Part shown: piece after piece, positions 1 to 8,684 of the stretch | How the letters are laid out: each line of letters starts with the position of its first letter | How positions within the stretch are numbered: the first letter of the stretch is position 1 | Assembly: GCA_041191405.1 (NCBI GenBank) | Contig: JBEEOW010000021.1 | Span: 1 to 64,000 of the forward strand | DNA from: JBEEOW01 sp041191405 | GTDB taxonomy: Bacteria; Bacteroidota; Bacteroidia; Cytophagales; UBA9547 | DNA length: 64,000 nucleotides | Reading direction: 5' to 3' | The notes under the pieces: generated by a model | What the model saw: only the letters and a program-made list of their open reading frames with translations | Databases searched by the model: none | What the model was told of the DNA's origin: nothing | Made by a program: the position numbers and the translations under genes

Positions 1-284
1 TCACCAGTATTAATACTCTTAATTTCAATATTTATTATTTCATTTTTACCAATTCTTAACATATCAAATTCTTTACTTATCTGTGGAATTGTATATCCTA
101 AATAAAAATGGTCATAAATGTCATTTTTTTGCCCTATAAAAGGAAATTGAGTTAAAAAAGAACTTAAATCTACTAATTCATTTGGTTTTAGATTAATATT
201 AAAAAAATTAAAATAACTTTCTAGTAAAACAGGGTTCAAGTTTCTATACGCTTGTATTATTGAAATCAAATTAACTTCTTTCAT
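1..284 (-). CDS. Partial protein of unknown function, possible nuclease/helicase N-terminus
   Basis: An open frame starts with ATG at 284 (MKEVNLISIIQAYRNLNPVL) and runs leftward off the window edge without a stop, giving about 94 residues. The stretch KEFDMLRIG followed by IINIEIKS resembles the N-terminal region of bacterial helicase/ATPase proteins with a nuclease-like front end (EFDLL...INIELKS pattern), but this is a weak recognition from a fragment. A good -7 box (TAAATTTG) lies about 50 bp upstream on the same strand. It is divergent from the viral genes, so it is either accessory cargo or flanking chromosome. Confidence 0.55.
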   Translation of the reverse strand, partial: MKEVNLISIIQAYRNLNPVLLESYFNFFNINLKPNELVDLSSFLTQFPFIGQKNDIYDHFYLGYTIPQISKEFDMLRIGKNEIINIEIKSINTG

Positions 285-333
285 ATATATTGTAATATTA
301 AAATTGAATAATGAACTATATTTACGTTTAAAC

Positions 334-341
334 CAAATTTA
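334..341 (-). promoter_or_regulatory. Bacteroidota -7 box for the divergent left-edge gene
   Basis: Read on the minus strand this is TAAATTTG, an exact match to the TAnnTTTG -7 element. It lies 50 bp before the ATG at 284. No clear TTTG -33 element is seen at the expected spacing. Confidence 0.4.
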
Positions 342-462
342 CATCTAAACATTTAATAATTTTTTAACTTAGTATTTCATTTCACCCATAACAGTAAAAT
401 CCTCTCCAACATAACGTAGTTCATTATCAACTTTGGGCATTCAATTTAAACGAAAGCCAAAG

Positions 463-1041
463 ATGAAAAATGTATCAGCAATTATAATCGCTTCATTGAT
501 ATTTGTCGGTGGAGCGATTTATTATTTTTTCTTCTACCTAAAATCTAAGGTAACAAATGTCTCCTCTCCTATTACCGCAATTGACAATCCAGTTTTAAGT
601 ACTCCGCCTGTAGTTTTGCCTCAACTCACTTGCAAAGATGCAGATAATTTGGTTCGTCAAATTTTTACAAAACAAGGCGGACAATACAAATATGCAGGTT
701 CTCCTATCAGAATGCAAGTTGGTTTTGATAATTGGGGAACTGAAACCGCAGAAACTAAAATCCTTAAAAAACAATTGGCTGATAGCAATTTTGAACCAGC
801 TTTTGGTTGCCCTGATGAACTTGACGGACGTTGTGTAAATGGTTATATCTATGCCAGAAAAACCAAGAAACTTACTGTTTTAGAAGCTGATGCATTGGTT
901 ATCAAAATCAAAACGGAAGAGAAATGGACAAATGATAAACCAACAATCAACATCAATCCAGGTTCTGAATTACGAGGACAATTGTATCGTGGTGGTTGGA
1001 AATTTGACCCAAGTACTTATGTTTTAGTTCAAACAAAATAA
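463..1041 (+). CDS. Membrane-anchored protein of unknown function
   Basis: Start ATG at 463 is preferred over an in-frame TTG at 433 because it puts the hydrophobic segment (ASLIFVGGAIYYFFFYLK) right at the N-terminus. One membrane helix is followed by about 165 soluble residues with four cysteines (near LTCKD, FGCPDE, GRCVNG) that could form disulfides outside the cytoplasm. I do not recognise the family. It opens the left viral block, 11 bp ahead of the next gene. A virion membrane protein is plausible but inferred only from its neighbours. Confidence 0.6.
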   Translation: MKNVSAIIIASLIFVGGAIYYFFFYLKSKVTNVSSPITAIDNPVLSTPPVVLPQLTCKDADNLVRQIFTKQGGQYKYAGSPIRMQVGFDNWGTETAETKILKKQLADSNFEPAFGCPDELDGRCVNGYIYARKTKKLTVLEADALVIKIKTEEKWTNDKPTININPGSELRGQLYRGGWKFDPSTYVLVQTK

Positions 1042-1052
1042 TCCTTAAAAAT

Positions 1053-1634
1053 ATGGCAACGCTAAATGAATTATCCGAAAAACTAAGTAAATACAAACGC
1101 ATCCGTGAGGCAATGGTAGAGCAAGACGAGAAAGATGCTTTTGATAAGAAAATTGCAACGGTAGAAGCTGAAATAAAAGCTTTTACAACTGAAACCGAAC
1201 AAGAAGTCAAAAAACAAAAAAGGTCTATTTCTCACGAAAAACTACGCAACCAATGTCAGACATTAATCAGCGAATTGAAAACTTTGCTACACCGTTACGA
1301 GGGAACTCAAAGGGAAAAGAGAGCCAATCATCCGGTAGCGAAAAAACGAGTAAGTACCATCATTGCCCAAGGAATTGCAGGAACTGTAAAACGTGCAGTA
1401 TCAAAGGAAATGGGTCGAGAGAAAGTAATGAAAATCAACATTGATGCTTTAGCTGAAGCTAAGAAAAACTTCAATTTAGCTTTAAGAAGTTTGCGTGAAG
1501 CTTTGGGAGGAATCAGTTCTGAAAATGACGCTTTTATCAAGGCTTTCAACTCTGAAATGGACGAAATGATTTCAGAAGTGAAAGAGAAACAAAAAGCTCA
1601 TAAAGAAAAAGCAACTGAAAAAGTAGAAGCTTAA
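1053..1634 (+). CDS. Highly charged coiled-coil protein
   Basis: A 193-residue protein dominated by Lys and Glu with long helical, heptad-like stretches at roughly residues 1-90 and 130-193. No membrane segment and no signal peptide. The central part (KKRVSTIIAQGIAGTVKRAV) is more basic and less charged-alternating. No family recognised. Its position between membrane-protein genes of the left viral block suggests an internal or assembly (scaffold-like) role, which is inference only. Confidence 0.6.
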   Translation: MATLNELSEKLSKYKRIREAMVEQDEKDAFDKKIATVEAEIKAFTTETEQEVKKQKRSISHEKLRNQCQTLISELKTLLHRYEGTQREKRANHPVAKKRVSTIIAQGIAGTVKRAVSKEMGREKVMKINIDALAEAKKNFNLALRSLREALGGISSENDAFIKAFNSEMDEMISEVKEKQKAHKEKATEKVEA

Positions 1635-1646
1635 AATCAATATTTT

Positions 1647-1811
1647 ATGCAATATAAATATATATTCATGTTTGTTGGTTTGGCTGTGGTAACTGGTACT
1701 ATTTGCTATTTCTGGAAACAAGCTTATGATAAAAAGCAAGTTCTTATTGCCTCTCAAAAAGTAGTCACTTCAGAAGCAAAATCTAGTAGAGTAATCAATT
1801 TTGTTGGTTAA
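1647..1811 (+). CDS. Small single-pass membrane protein, 54 aa
   Basis: ATG at 1647, stop TAA at 1809-1811, 12 bp after the preceding stop. The product begins MQYKYIFMFVGLAVVTGTIC, a hydrophobic helix at residues 5-23, followed by a basic, soluble tail of about 30 residues. Size and layout match the small virion membrane proteins of tailless membrane-containing phages, and several similar genes occur further right. Function unknown. The uninterrupted frame, good start and tight spacing support a real gene. Confidence 0.6.
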   Translation: MQYKYIFMFVGLAVVTGTICYFWKQAYDKKQVLIASQKVVTSEAKSSRVINFVG

Positions 1812-1882
1812 ATGTGAGATGTGAAAAGTAAAAAGTATTTAAACTATTAATTACTAATTATCAATTATTAATTTACCAAACA

Positions 1883-2533
1883 ATGCCTGACATCCAACTT
1901 CCATTTATCAATAAAGCTTATTATCAATCCAAAGATATAAGCAACAATGCAAAGGTTTTGGCTCAAATAAAAGCTGATTATGGAAGTATAATTACTTCTA
2001 TTTCAGCTATGACCAAAGTGCCAGAAAAGCTTATTTATGCCATGATTTTTATTGAATCACAAGGGAAAGTAAATGTTATTTCGGGTAGAGCCATTGGTTT
2101 AATGCAAGTGGATTATACATCAGCTGGAGACATTATATTCTTTGAAAACAAACAGAATCGTTTGGGTGATACTGAAAAAGCTTTGCTTCGGAAATACCTT
2201 AGTTCGAGGCTTGATTGCATTCTATCCATGAAATACATGGGGCATAAACTCAAATGCAACAACAATCTTGGTTATGTTTTTACCAAATCAGATTTACTCA
2301 AACCTGAACTTAATATTTTAATTGGAGCAATATATTTAGGCATTTTGCTTGACGAACATGTAGAAAATAATGTTGTTCGTTTGGACAAAATTGTACTTCG
2401 TTACAACAAAGGTTTCTTTACAAAATTCCCCAAAGGTGCTACTAAAGAAACAGTTTACAATTCTGCGAATGCAGTAAGTCAAGCCTATATCAAAAAATTG
2501 GGTGGGATAAATTCAGTACTTTCAATTGCTTAA
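1883..2533 (+). CDS. Lytic transglycosylase-like (SLT) protein
   Basis: The segment PEKLIYAMIFIESQGKVN carries the SLT catalytic glutamate pattern (Glu58 followed by Ser), and RAIGLMQV (about residues 70-77) matches the second SLT motif, so a goose-lysozyme-like fold cleaving peptidoglycan glycan strands is likely. About 216 residues, no signal peptide or membrane helix. It is followed by a second, divergent transglycosylase. In membrane-containing phages such enzymes open the cell wall during genome entry; that role is inferred from context. Confidence in the domain is good, in the role moderate. Confidence 0.75.
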   Translation: MPDIQLPFINKAYYQSKDISNNAKVLAQIKADYGSIITSISAMTKVPEKLIYAMIFIESQGKVNVISGRAIGLMQVDYTSAGDIIFFENKQNRLGDTEKALLRKYLSSRLDCILSMKYMGHKLKCNNNLGYVFTKSDLLKPELNILIGAIYLGILLDEHVENNVVRLDKIVLRYNKGFFTKFPKGATKETVYNSANAVSQAYIKKLGGINSVLSIA

Positions 2534-2614
2534 TAGTACAGAGTACTGGGTACAAAGTACTAAGAAAATATTCAATTCAAAATTACTCTATACCCTGTAC
2601 TCAGTACTCAATAC
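2534..2614. repeat. Intergenic inverted repeat of GTACTGAGTAC-like words
   Basis: Left arm AGTACAGAGTACTGGGTAC and right arm with CCCTGTACTCAGTACTCA can pair across an AT-rich loop. The same words recur at 3883-3912 and 25120-25150 in the element and at 49759-49840 and 55164-55180 in the chromosome. Confidence 0.6.
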
Positions 2615-2623
2615 CTAAAAAAC

Positions 2624-3244
2624 ATGCTTCTCTTTGAAGAAAAAGTAACGCAAAACAGAACTGCATTTATTGCAAGGGTTAAGAAATTAGCCAAAACTTT
2701 TAATGCCAATCCAAATTGGTTTATGGCCCTGTTTAATAGCGAAACTGGTGGAACTTTTAAACCAGATATTTACAATATGGGTGGTAGTGGTGCAGTGGGA
2801 TTGATACAATTTATGCCTCGGACAGCACAAGATTTAGGCACTACCACCTCATTTTTAGCTTCACTTTCAAATGTGGAGCAATTGGAGTGGGTGGAGAAAT
2901 ACATTCACAAACAATTAAGAAATATTGGTAGAACCGCAATCAAGGATTATGACGATTTGTATTTGCTTGTTTTTTACCCTGTGGCTGTTGGAAAACCTGA
3001 TACATACACTATTCCACTCTACGGAATTGGCTACACTCAAAATGCAGGAATCGACATAAATAAAGACGGAGTAATTACAGTTTCTGATTTCAAAGCTTTT
3101 ATACGAGCTAAAATTCCTAGCGATAAACTTTCTGAATTTACTGCCAGATTTAGATTTGGCAAACAGCTATTTTTCGGTTTGGTTTCTTTGGGAATTATAA
3201 CGGTAATTTTTTTCTACTTTAAATTGAAAAAAGCAATTTTTTAA
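2624..3244 (+). CDS. Membrane-anchored lytic transglycosylase with EF-hand-like loop
   Basis: Residues 25-75 hold an SLT domain: WFMALFNSETGG with catalytic Glu40, then GAVGLIQFMPRTAQDLG. Around residues 143-155 the stretch DINKDGVITVSDF fits an EF-hand/dockerin-type calcium-binding loop. The C-terminus is a single membrane helix (FFGLVSLGIITVIFFYFKL) ending in lysines. The order, transglycosylase then C-terminal anchor, parallels the virion-associated transglycosylase P7 of PRD1 (known biology), suggesting a peptidoglycan-opening enzyme embedded in a viral membrane. The calcium loop is unusual for this role. Confidence 0.75.
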   Translation: MLLFEEKVTQNRTAFIARVKKLAKTFNANPNWFMALFNSETGGTFKPDIYNMGGSGAVGLIQFMPRTAQDLGTTTSFLASLSNVEQLEWVEKYIHKQLRNIGRTAIKDYDDLYLLVFYPVAVGKPDTYTIPLYGIGYTQNAGIDINKDGVITVSDFKAFIRAKIPSDKLSEFTARFRFGKQLFFGLVSLGIITVIFFYFKLKKAIF

Positions 3245-3415
3245 GACTTCAAATTATGCAATTTTATTTCTTAAAATAAGAGCAATTTGTTTATTCTAAT
3301 TTACTAAATAATCAAAATACACTTTAATTAAATTTTAAATACAATTACCTGTTTTTGAGATAAATAATTTATTCTTTATAAGGGTAACAGCTTTGGTAAT
3401 GCCTACACATTGAGC

Positions 3416-3453
3416 GAGTTTTGAGCATCAAAAATCATTAAAACTCTCTCAAA
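3416..3453 (+). promoter_or_regulatory. Leader with shared AAATCATTAAAA element
   Basis: The 12-mer AAATCATTAAAA (3432-3443) ends exactly 10 nt before the ATG at 3454. The identical 12-mer at 19483-19494 also ends 10 nt before its ATG at 19505, the capsid candidate. Here GAGTTTT (3416-3422) can pair with AAAACTC (3440-3446), partly sequestering the element. A copy of AAGGGTAA lies upstream at 3380-3387. A shared translational or regulatory signal is likely. Confidence 0.5.
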
Positions 3454-3882
3454 ATGGCACTAAAATATAAGGCTCTTTTAAACAAATTAAAAGTTCAAGA
3501 AACCGCACTTCCACAAGAAATCAAACAAGTAATTACAGCTTTAAATGACTTGGAAGAAGACCTTGACGAAGACGAAAACGACCCTGAAGATATTCGTGCA
3601 ATTCAAGTTGCGATTCGTGAATTAGACGACAAAATATGTGAACTCATTTCAGATGAATTCGACAATGAAACAGATGAAGATGAATCAGAATCCGAAATCA
3701 AAGAAGCCATTTTAAACAAACTTTTTCAAGCTGGGAAAACCAAGCTTTTGGCTTCAGAACTCAAAGCTTTAAACTATCCATGTGAGCATCTTACCAAAGG
3801 TGAAATTGTTGGAAGTTTCAGGATTTCAGAAGTCAAAAAGGCTTTAATGAAACCCTATTATTTGATTGAAAAAATTAAATAG
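3454..3882 (+). CDS. Very acidic protein, possible structural or assembly protein
   Basis: A 142-residue protein with an extreme run of Asp and Glu in the middle (EEDLDEDENDPED and later ETDEDESESE) and a more ordinary C-terminal 50 residues. Predicted mostly helical; no membrane segment. No family recognised. Its leader carries the same 12-mer at the same distance from the start codon as the capsid candidate at 19505, so the two are likely expressed together at high level. A scaffold-like or DNA-mimic role is possible but unproven. Confidence 0.6.
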   Translation: MALKYKALLNKLKVQETALPQEIKQVITALNDLEEDLDEDENDPEDIRAIQVAIRELDDKICELISDEFDNETDEDESESEIKEAILNKLFQAGKTKLLASELKALNYPCEHLTKGEIVGSFRISEVKKALMKPYYLIEKIK

Positions 3883-3962
3883 TACAAGGTACAAAGTACT
3901 GAGTACAAAGTTTTCATCTACAAAAAACTATCAACTATCAACTTTAAACTATCAACTAAAAC

Positions 3963-4427
3963 ATGGATATGTTAATGAATATGTTCAAAGGTTTAGCTAC
4001 CGATAAAGGGCTAGACTTTGTTATGAACAGACTACCCAAAAATGTTCAAAATTTCATTCATCAAACAGGCATAACTAACAAACCAAGGTTAAAACGCTTG
4101 TTAGACGGAAAGCCCTTAGAAGTTGATATTCACGAAGTATCAGAAAATACTTTGACATTACTTGCTCCTTATATCATTGAAGCTATAAGTCATATTAGCA
4201 ATGAAGTAGGCAATCAAGTGGTATTTTGTCTTGCTGTTCGTGATGGTGAAATTGTGGTTAAAATCATAAAAGACAATATAGAACCTCTTGAAATTGAGGG
4301 TGGCTCATTTCCTTTTAAATACTTGGTTACAGCAATCTTAAGTAAAATTCAAGAAGCTAAAAGTGAAATTATCACTGAACCTAAAATGATTGTCAATACT
4401 TCAAATGAGGATGCCAATGAACACTAA
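3963..4427 (+). CDS. Conserved-looking protein of unknown function
   Basis: A 154-residue soluble protein with an N-terminal helical half (MDMLMNMFKGLATDKG) and a C-terminal alpha/beta half (VVFCLAVRDGEIVVKIIKD). No recognisable motif, membrane helix or signal peptide. The stop overlaps the following DnaA-C-like gene, implying translational coupling. The preceding gap holds words such as CAACTATCAACTTTAAAC that recur elsewhere in front of element genes. Confidence 0.55.
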   Translation: MDMLMNMFKGLATDKGLDFVMNRLPKNVQNFIHQTGITNKPRLKRLLDGKPLEVDIHEVSENTLTLLAPYIIEAISHISNEVGNQVVFCLAVRDGEIVVKIIKDNIEPLEIEGGSFPFKYLVTAILSKIQEAKSEIITEPKMIVNTSNEDANEH

Positions 4428-4875
4428 AACATCAAATATCACATTGGTTGAACGTGAACAATCAATTCAAGAAATTTGCTCTACTATACTTGACATTGCT
4501 AATCCACCTCGACAATTAGAACGCATTTTTATTTTTGAATGTGTGGTGAGTTCTGTGGCTATTTACTTCAATGTTGACAAACAAAACATTGTCAATTTAA
4601 AGAAACGTGGTCAGTTTTCGGAGTTAAGAGGGATTTGTTACTACCTATTAAACAAGCGACACAATCCAAATTTCACCTATGAAGTAATTGCTGAATATTT
4701 CAAAACTTATCCTTCAAAGATTTGTATTTTACACCATAAGGTAATTGATAGAATGAAAGCTAGGCTTTACAATCTCGACCAAAATGTATGCATCATTGAA
4801 CGCAATATCAATGCTGTAATAAAACTTTACGAAGCTAATATTCAAAATTCATTACCAACATGTCAGCAAAGTTAG
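4417..4875 (+). CDS. DnaA domain IV-like DNA-binding protein
   Basis: About 152 residues. The middle resembles the C-terminal DNA-binding domain of DnaA: YFNVDKQNIVNLKKRG, then ELRGICYYLLNKR, then EVIAEYFKTYPSKICILHHK, matching the DnaA pattern of ExxxLFgrDHSTVxxAxxK in position although the DHST signature itself is not kept. There is no AAA+ domain. It could recognise an origin or operator in the element, or act as a late regulator. Start chosen at ATG 4417, overlapping the previous gene by 11 bp; in-frame ATGs at 4405 and 4411 and a TTG at 4390 are alternatives. Confidence 0.6.
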   Translation: MNTKTSNITLVEREQSIQEICSTILDIANPPRQLERIFIFECVVSSVAIYFNVDKQNIVNLKKRGQFSELRGICYYLLNKRHNPNFTYEVIAEYFKTYPSKICILHHKVIDRMKARLYNLDQNVCIIERNINAVIKLYEANIQNSLPTCQQS

Positions 4876-5762
4876 ATTCAAAAATTCCAATTGAAAATCA
4901 AGCTGAATCTAATTCAGAATTGGAGGATATAACCAAAGTTTTGGAAACGGTGAATAATGGAAATGCTGAAACAGAAATTGATACTATAATTAACACAGCT
5001 CCAGCACCACAAAATTTTGAATTGTCAAAGATGTTTGAGCCTGTGGTGGAACGTGAATATGCAACTAATCCTGAAGCTCAATTAAATAAAATAAGTGGAA
5101 TTGAAAATGTAAAAAATCATTCAGAATCTATACCTAAAGAAAATGAACAAGAGAAGAAACCATTGTTTAATTTCTTCAAAAAGGAAGAAGTAAAACAAGA
5201 ACCAACTATAGAAAATGTAGAAGTTCCAAGTCCTGAAGTGCAAGTTCCAACGATGCAATTTCAAGAACCAATTGACCCAAATTTAACTGCAAGTCAGAAT
5301 CTAACCGGGCAAATGGGTGTTACAACTTCGGAATTGATTTGGAATAATTTTGAGCATGGTTTACCCGAATTGATGGGTACTTATGTGGTGAAAATTTCAG
5401 ATTCGGTGGTTGAAGACCCAATCATAGATGAAGCCACTCAATTAGCTCTCAAAGAGGATATTGCCAAAAGGAATAAAGAAAATAAAGACCGTTTCATTAT
5501 TCCAGAATGGTACAAAGACCAAATCAAAAAGCCACTTCAAGCTCTTTGTGTAGAAAAAGGGATTGAAACTAGTATTCCAGTTGGAGTACAATTAGCAATT
5601 GGAGTAGTTATCATGCTTGCTTTGTTTTTAATCCCAACTATTCTTGAAGTTAAAAAGAGTAATGAATTGTATCTGAAAAGATTGGATTCACATTTCGCAG
5701 CACTTCGTAAGGAGGTTAAGAGTTCAGAGTCAAAAGTTGAGAGTACTGAAAAGAAAGAATAA
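4860..5762 (+). CDS. Acidic disordered protein with one membrane helix
   Basis: Residues 1-150 are rich in Glu, Asn, Pro and Gln with little predicted structure; residues 155-235 are more ordered; a single hydrophobic helix (VQLAIGVVIMLALFLIPTIL) lies near residue 245, followed by a short charged coiled tail. No family recognised. The start overlaps the preceding gene by 16 bp. It directly precedes the ATPase gene. A minor capsid/membrane-linking protein of the virion is a reasonable guess from size, layout and position. Confidence 0.55.
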   Translation: MSAKLDSKIPIENQAESNSELEDITKVLETVNNGNAETEIDTIINTAPAPQNFELSKMFEPVVEREYATNPEAQLNKISGIENVKNHSESIPKENEQEKKPLFNFFKKEEVKQEPTIENVEVPSPEVQVPTMQFQEPIDPNLTASQNLTGQMGVTTSELIWNNFEHGLPELMGTYVVKISDSVVEDPIIDEATQLALKEDIAKRNKENKDRFIIPEWYKDQIKKPLQALCVEKGIETSIPVGVQLAIGVVIMLALFLIPTILEVKKSNELYLKRLDSHFAALRKEVKSSESKVESTEKKE

Positions 5763-5804
5763 GTTTTAAAACACTAAACTCTGAACACTAAACCCTAAAC
5801 TCAA

Positions 5805-6737
5805 ATGCGTGAAACCTTTGTAACCCTTGCCACAGGCTTGATGGGAATTGGTAAAAGTTACATTACCGAACAAATGGTAAGAGCATATGCCAAGGCCCAT
5901 CCAAAGAGGTCCATACTAATTTTTGATCCCAATTTTGAAGAATCTTGGAATAAATTTCCAGCCATTCATTTTGACATTATGGAAATACAAAGGGCTAAAA
6001 AAGAAGAAGCAAAAAAAGGAATCCGCATAGTCACGCAATCAGAAAAGAACCTCAAAAAACTTCCTCCAGGTATCTTTATTATTGCACCTTTCACCGTTTA
6101 CAAAGAGCCAATGAATCAGCCTCAAATGCTCTTAACAATGGTTACCATTTGTACCAATTACAGAGGTGGAATGTGTTTACTTGAAGATGTAAACAAGTAC
6201 ACTATTTCATTTGAAAAGACTGAAATCCAATCCGCTTTTAAAGCCATTCGTCACAGTTCTGTTGATTATATCATTCATTTACAATCCCTAAATCCAATAC
6301 GTCCTGTAATATTTGAAGCCACAAGGTTAATACGTATGCACTATGATGGTTTTGATTTATACAAAATCAAAGAGAAAATCTCACAGTATTTCACCATTTG
6401 CAGAATTGCACAAATCATTATCAATACCAAGTATAGAAAAGGCGAAGAAATCACTCGAAAATATCCAAATTGGGAACAAAACCCAAAACTTAAACAAGTA
6501 GTAAATGCCTATAAGCGACTATTTATCTGGGTATTTACCAAAGATGAATACATTACTGGCGTTAAAAAAGAAGATTTCATTTTAGCATGTAATGAATACT
6601 TAACAGAATCACCTTCTGAATACAAACCTCAATTACAAAAAATACTATTCCTTCAAAACCGCAAATCTCCTACACTCAATGACCACAACGAAGCTAGAGC
6701 AAATTGGATTAGAGAGCATTGGAGGTATTATAGGTGA
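5805..6737 (+). CDS. P-loop ATPase, packaging/Zot-FtsK type
   Basis: The N-terminus has a Walker A loop GLMGIGKSYIT (residues 11-21), and GGMCLLEDVNKYT (about 120-132) fits Walker B with the acidic pair after hydrophobic residues. Length 310, no clear membrane helix. This layout occurs in the FtsK/HerA clade that includes genome-packaging ATPases of tailless membrane-containing phages and Zot of filamentous phages. With lysis-type genes and no filamentous-phage coat arrangement, DNA packaging into an icosahedral capsid is the better reading; a Zot-like role is the main alternative. It ends the left viral block; the RHS island follows. Confidence 0.7.
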   Translation: MRETFVTLATGLMGIGKSYITEQMVRAYAKAHPKRSILIFDPNFEESWNKFPAIHFDIMEIQRAKKEEAKKGIRIVTQSEKNLKKLPPGIFIIAPFTVYKEPMNQPQMLLTMVTICTNYRGGMCLLEDVNKYTISFEKTEIQSAFKAIRHSSVDYIIHLQSLNPIRPVIFEATRLIRMHYDGFDLYKIKEKISQYFTICRIAQIIINTKYRKGEEITRKYPNWEQNPKLKQVVNAYKRLFIWVFTKDEYITGVKKEDFILACNEYLTESPSEYKPQLQKILFLQNRKSPTLNDHNEARANWIREHWRYYR

Positions 6738-6813
6738 ATCATAAAATAAATAGAACTTTTAATTCAAAAAAGTTTCAAAAAAGAACCCAAAATTTAATTA
6801 TTCACATTTAAAG

Positions 6814-6846
6814 TTTAATTATACACAGATAAAACGACTAAATTTG
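6814..6846 (+). promoter_or_regulatory. Promoter of the RHS island
   Basis: TTTA (6814-6817), 21 bp, then TAAATTTG (6839-6846), an exact -7 box of the Bacteroidota type. It lies about 60 bp before the first island gene at 6909, so the island can be transcribed apart from the viral genes. Confidence 0.5.
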
Positions 6847-6908
6847 CAAAAACACTTTGAACAATAAAATATTTTAATTTGGTTTGCATTTATATAAACC
6901 TTAAATGC

Positions 6909-8528
6909 ATGAAAAACAACCACAACTCACTTCTATTAATATTTAAATCAAATATTAAATTTATTATCCTTATTTCTTTAATATTATGTTTCAATAGTTA
7001 TACTTTTTCACAAGTAACTACATCAACAACAGGATACTATAATAATTTTAAAAATTCAACTGTTAATACACCTGAACAAACATTTTCTGCATTAAGTTGG
7101 GGAAGTAATGGTGCATCTTTTTCTCTTAATGCAAGCGATGGTTTAGATATAAATCTTACAAATTTAACTTCATGGACATCTTTACAAAATTCATTAACAA
7201 ATACAATCAATATCACAACCTTACCCGTGTTAACTCTTGTAATTAAAGGAACTTTTACCAATTCAACCGCTCAACAGTATTTATATGTTGCAATTGAAGA
7301 TTATACTGGTAAATCTTCATTTAATTCATTACAATCTATACTACCTATTAATCCAACTTTTACACCTTATAATATTGACTTCAATACTATTGGTTATACA
7401 ACAGGATTTGATAAAACTAAAGTAAAGTCAATAAAATTTTATATTGTAAACAGTGCAAATGGTTGTTGTGCAACAAGTGGCTTGAGTGGAACTGTTAGTT
7501 TTAGTGCAATTAAATTAGGAAATATTATAGTTACTGACCCAACAATTAATACAGGTTATGAATGGAGTACCTTAGGGTCAAATTTGATTTATACCAACAA
7601 AGGAATGGTATATATTGGTACTGATGTTAATGATGAACCAACATTAACTAAATCCCCATATTATCAATTTACTGTAAAAGGAAGGTCGAATATCGTTGGT
7701 GATGATAATGCTCTTGAAATATGGAGTGCTGATAAAAATGGTTCAAAAGATGATAACTACCGTCAATATTTAACTTTTAATAATGGTGTTTATACTGCAT
7801 CTACGAACAGTTATGCTTCTCTAGGGTCAAGTACATGGAACACAGGAATGAGTCAAGGAAGAAGTACAGATTTATTATTCCAAAATAATGGCGGCAATGT
7901 TGGTGTTGGTTCATTTACAGATTCTCCAACAGAAAAATTAACTGTAAATGGTAACATTTTGGGATTATCAAATATAAATGTTGGAGCAAAGTCTAATAGT
8001 TTAATCATTGGAAATAGGCAAAAATTAACTTTTAATGCTGATGAAAATTCAGATGAACTATCAATTATCAGATATAATGTAGCTAATAATCAAACAGAAC
8101 TGAGAGTAATTATAGGCGATGACCCTACCATTGTTACAAATCCAGATGCATTTTCAATTGGTTCATTAGATTATACCAATTCAGGAGCATGGACACGTGC
8201 ATTTACAGTAAATGTAAATGGTAATGCAGAGCTAGCTAAAGATTTAAGGGTAATAGGTAGAATAGCAACTAAAGAAGTTTGTGTAAATCCAAATTCTCAA
8301 TGGTGTGATTATGTATTTGAGAAAGATTACAAATTGATGCCACTTAAAGAATTAGGTGCTTATGTTAGCAAAAATAAACATTTACCAGAAGTACCTACCA
8401 CTGCCGAAGTGGAGCAATCAGGTGTAAATCTTGGAGAAATAAATGTTATTTATTTGAAGAAAATTGAGGAGTTAACATTGTATATGCTAGAGCTTCAAAA
8501 ACAAATAGATGAATTAAAGAAAAAGTAA
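6909..8528 (+). CDS. Secreted tail-fibre/S74-like surface protein
   Basis: Start ATG 6909 gives a signal peptide (FIILISLILCFNSYTFSQ); the upstream in-frame ATG at 6879 would add ten residues. About 540 residues, Ser/Thr/Asn-rich beta structure, then repeats typical of fibre-like proteins (GNVGVGS, PTEKLTVNGNILG). The C-terminus matches a common Bacteroidota ending: YKLMPLKELGAYVSKNKHLP, EVPTTAEVEQ, GVNLGE and a terminal coiled coil LTLYMLELQKQIDELKKK. This resembles the region next to intramolecular chaperone (peptidase S74) domains. It heads the RHS island and is probably exported with it. Confidence 0.7.
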   Translation: MKNNHNSLLLIFKSNIKFIILISLILCFNSYTFSQVTTSTTGYYNNFKNSTVNTPEQTFSALSWGSNGASFSLNASDGLDINLTNLTSWTSLQNSLTNTINITTLPVLTLVIKGTFTNSTAQQYLYVAIEDYTGKSSFNSLQSILPINPTFTPYNIDFNTIGYTTGFDKTKVKSIKFYIVNSANGCCATSGLSGTVSFSAIKLGNIIVTDPTINTGYEWSTLGSNLIYTNKGMVYIGTDVNDEPTLTKSPYYQFTVKGRSNIVGDDNALEIWSADKNGSKDDNYRQYLTFNNGVYTASTNSYASLGSSTWNTGMSQGRSTDLLFQNNGGNVGVGSFTDSPTEKLTVNGNILGLSNINVGAKSNSLIIGNRQKLTFNADENSDELSIIRYNVANNQTELRVIIGDDPTIVTNPDAFSIGSLDYTNSGAWTRAFTVNVNGNAELAKDLRVIGRIATKEVCVNPNSQWCDYVFEKDYKLMPLKELGAYVSKNKHLPEVPTTAEVEQSGVNLGEINVIYLKKIEELTLYMLELQKQIDELKKK

Positions 8529-8541
8529 ATTGTGTATTATT

Positions 8542-8648
8542 GTCAGAACCAAGATTTATGAGATTAAACAGATTATTATGAGGGTTTAATAAAATTATGT
8601 TTATGTAGATAATCTTTATATCATAAAGTCTTTCTAATCTAAATTCAT
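8542..8648. repeat. Decayed GTCTGAATTAGGATT-family palindromic repeat
   Basis: The left arm (GTCAGAACCAAGATTTATGA) and right arm (TCTTTCTAATCTAAATTCAT) are imperfect reverse complements and resemble the ends of the MITE-like repeat at 62377-62640. It fills the gap between the first two island genes. Confidence 0.45.
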
Positions 8649-8684
8649 ACAAAAACTAACAATTATCAATTACTAAACTATACT

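Noticed and set aside
285..462. Left attachment site
   Set aside because: No copy of the tRNA-Thr 3' end or other convincing direct repeat is present here.
5805..6737. Filamentous phage reading based on a Zot-like ATPase
   Set aside because: The element is too large, encodes endolysin- and spanin-like genes and a fibre, and lacks a recognisable pIII/pVIII order; kept only as an alternative for the ATPase family.
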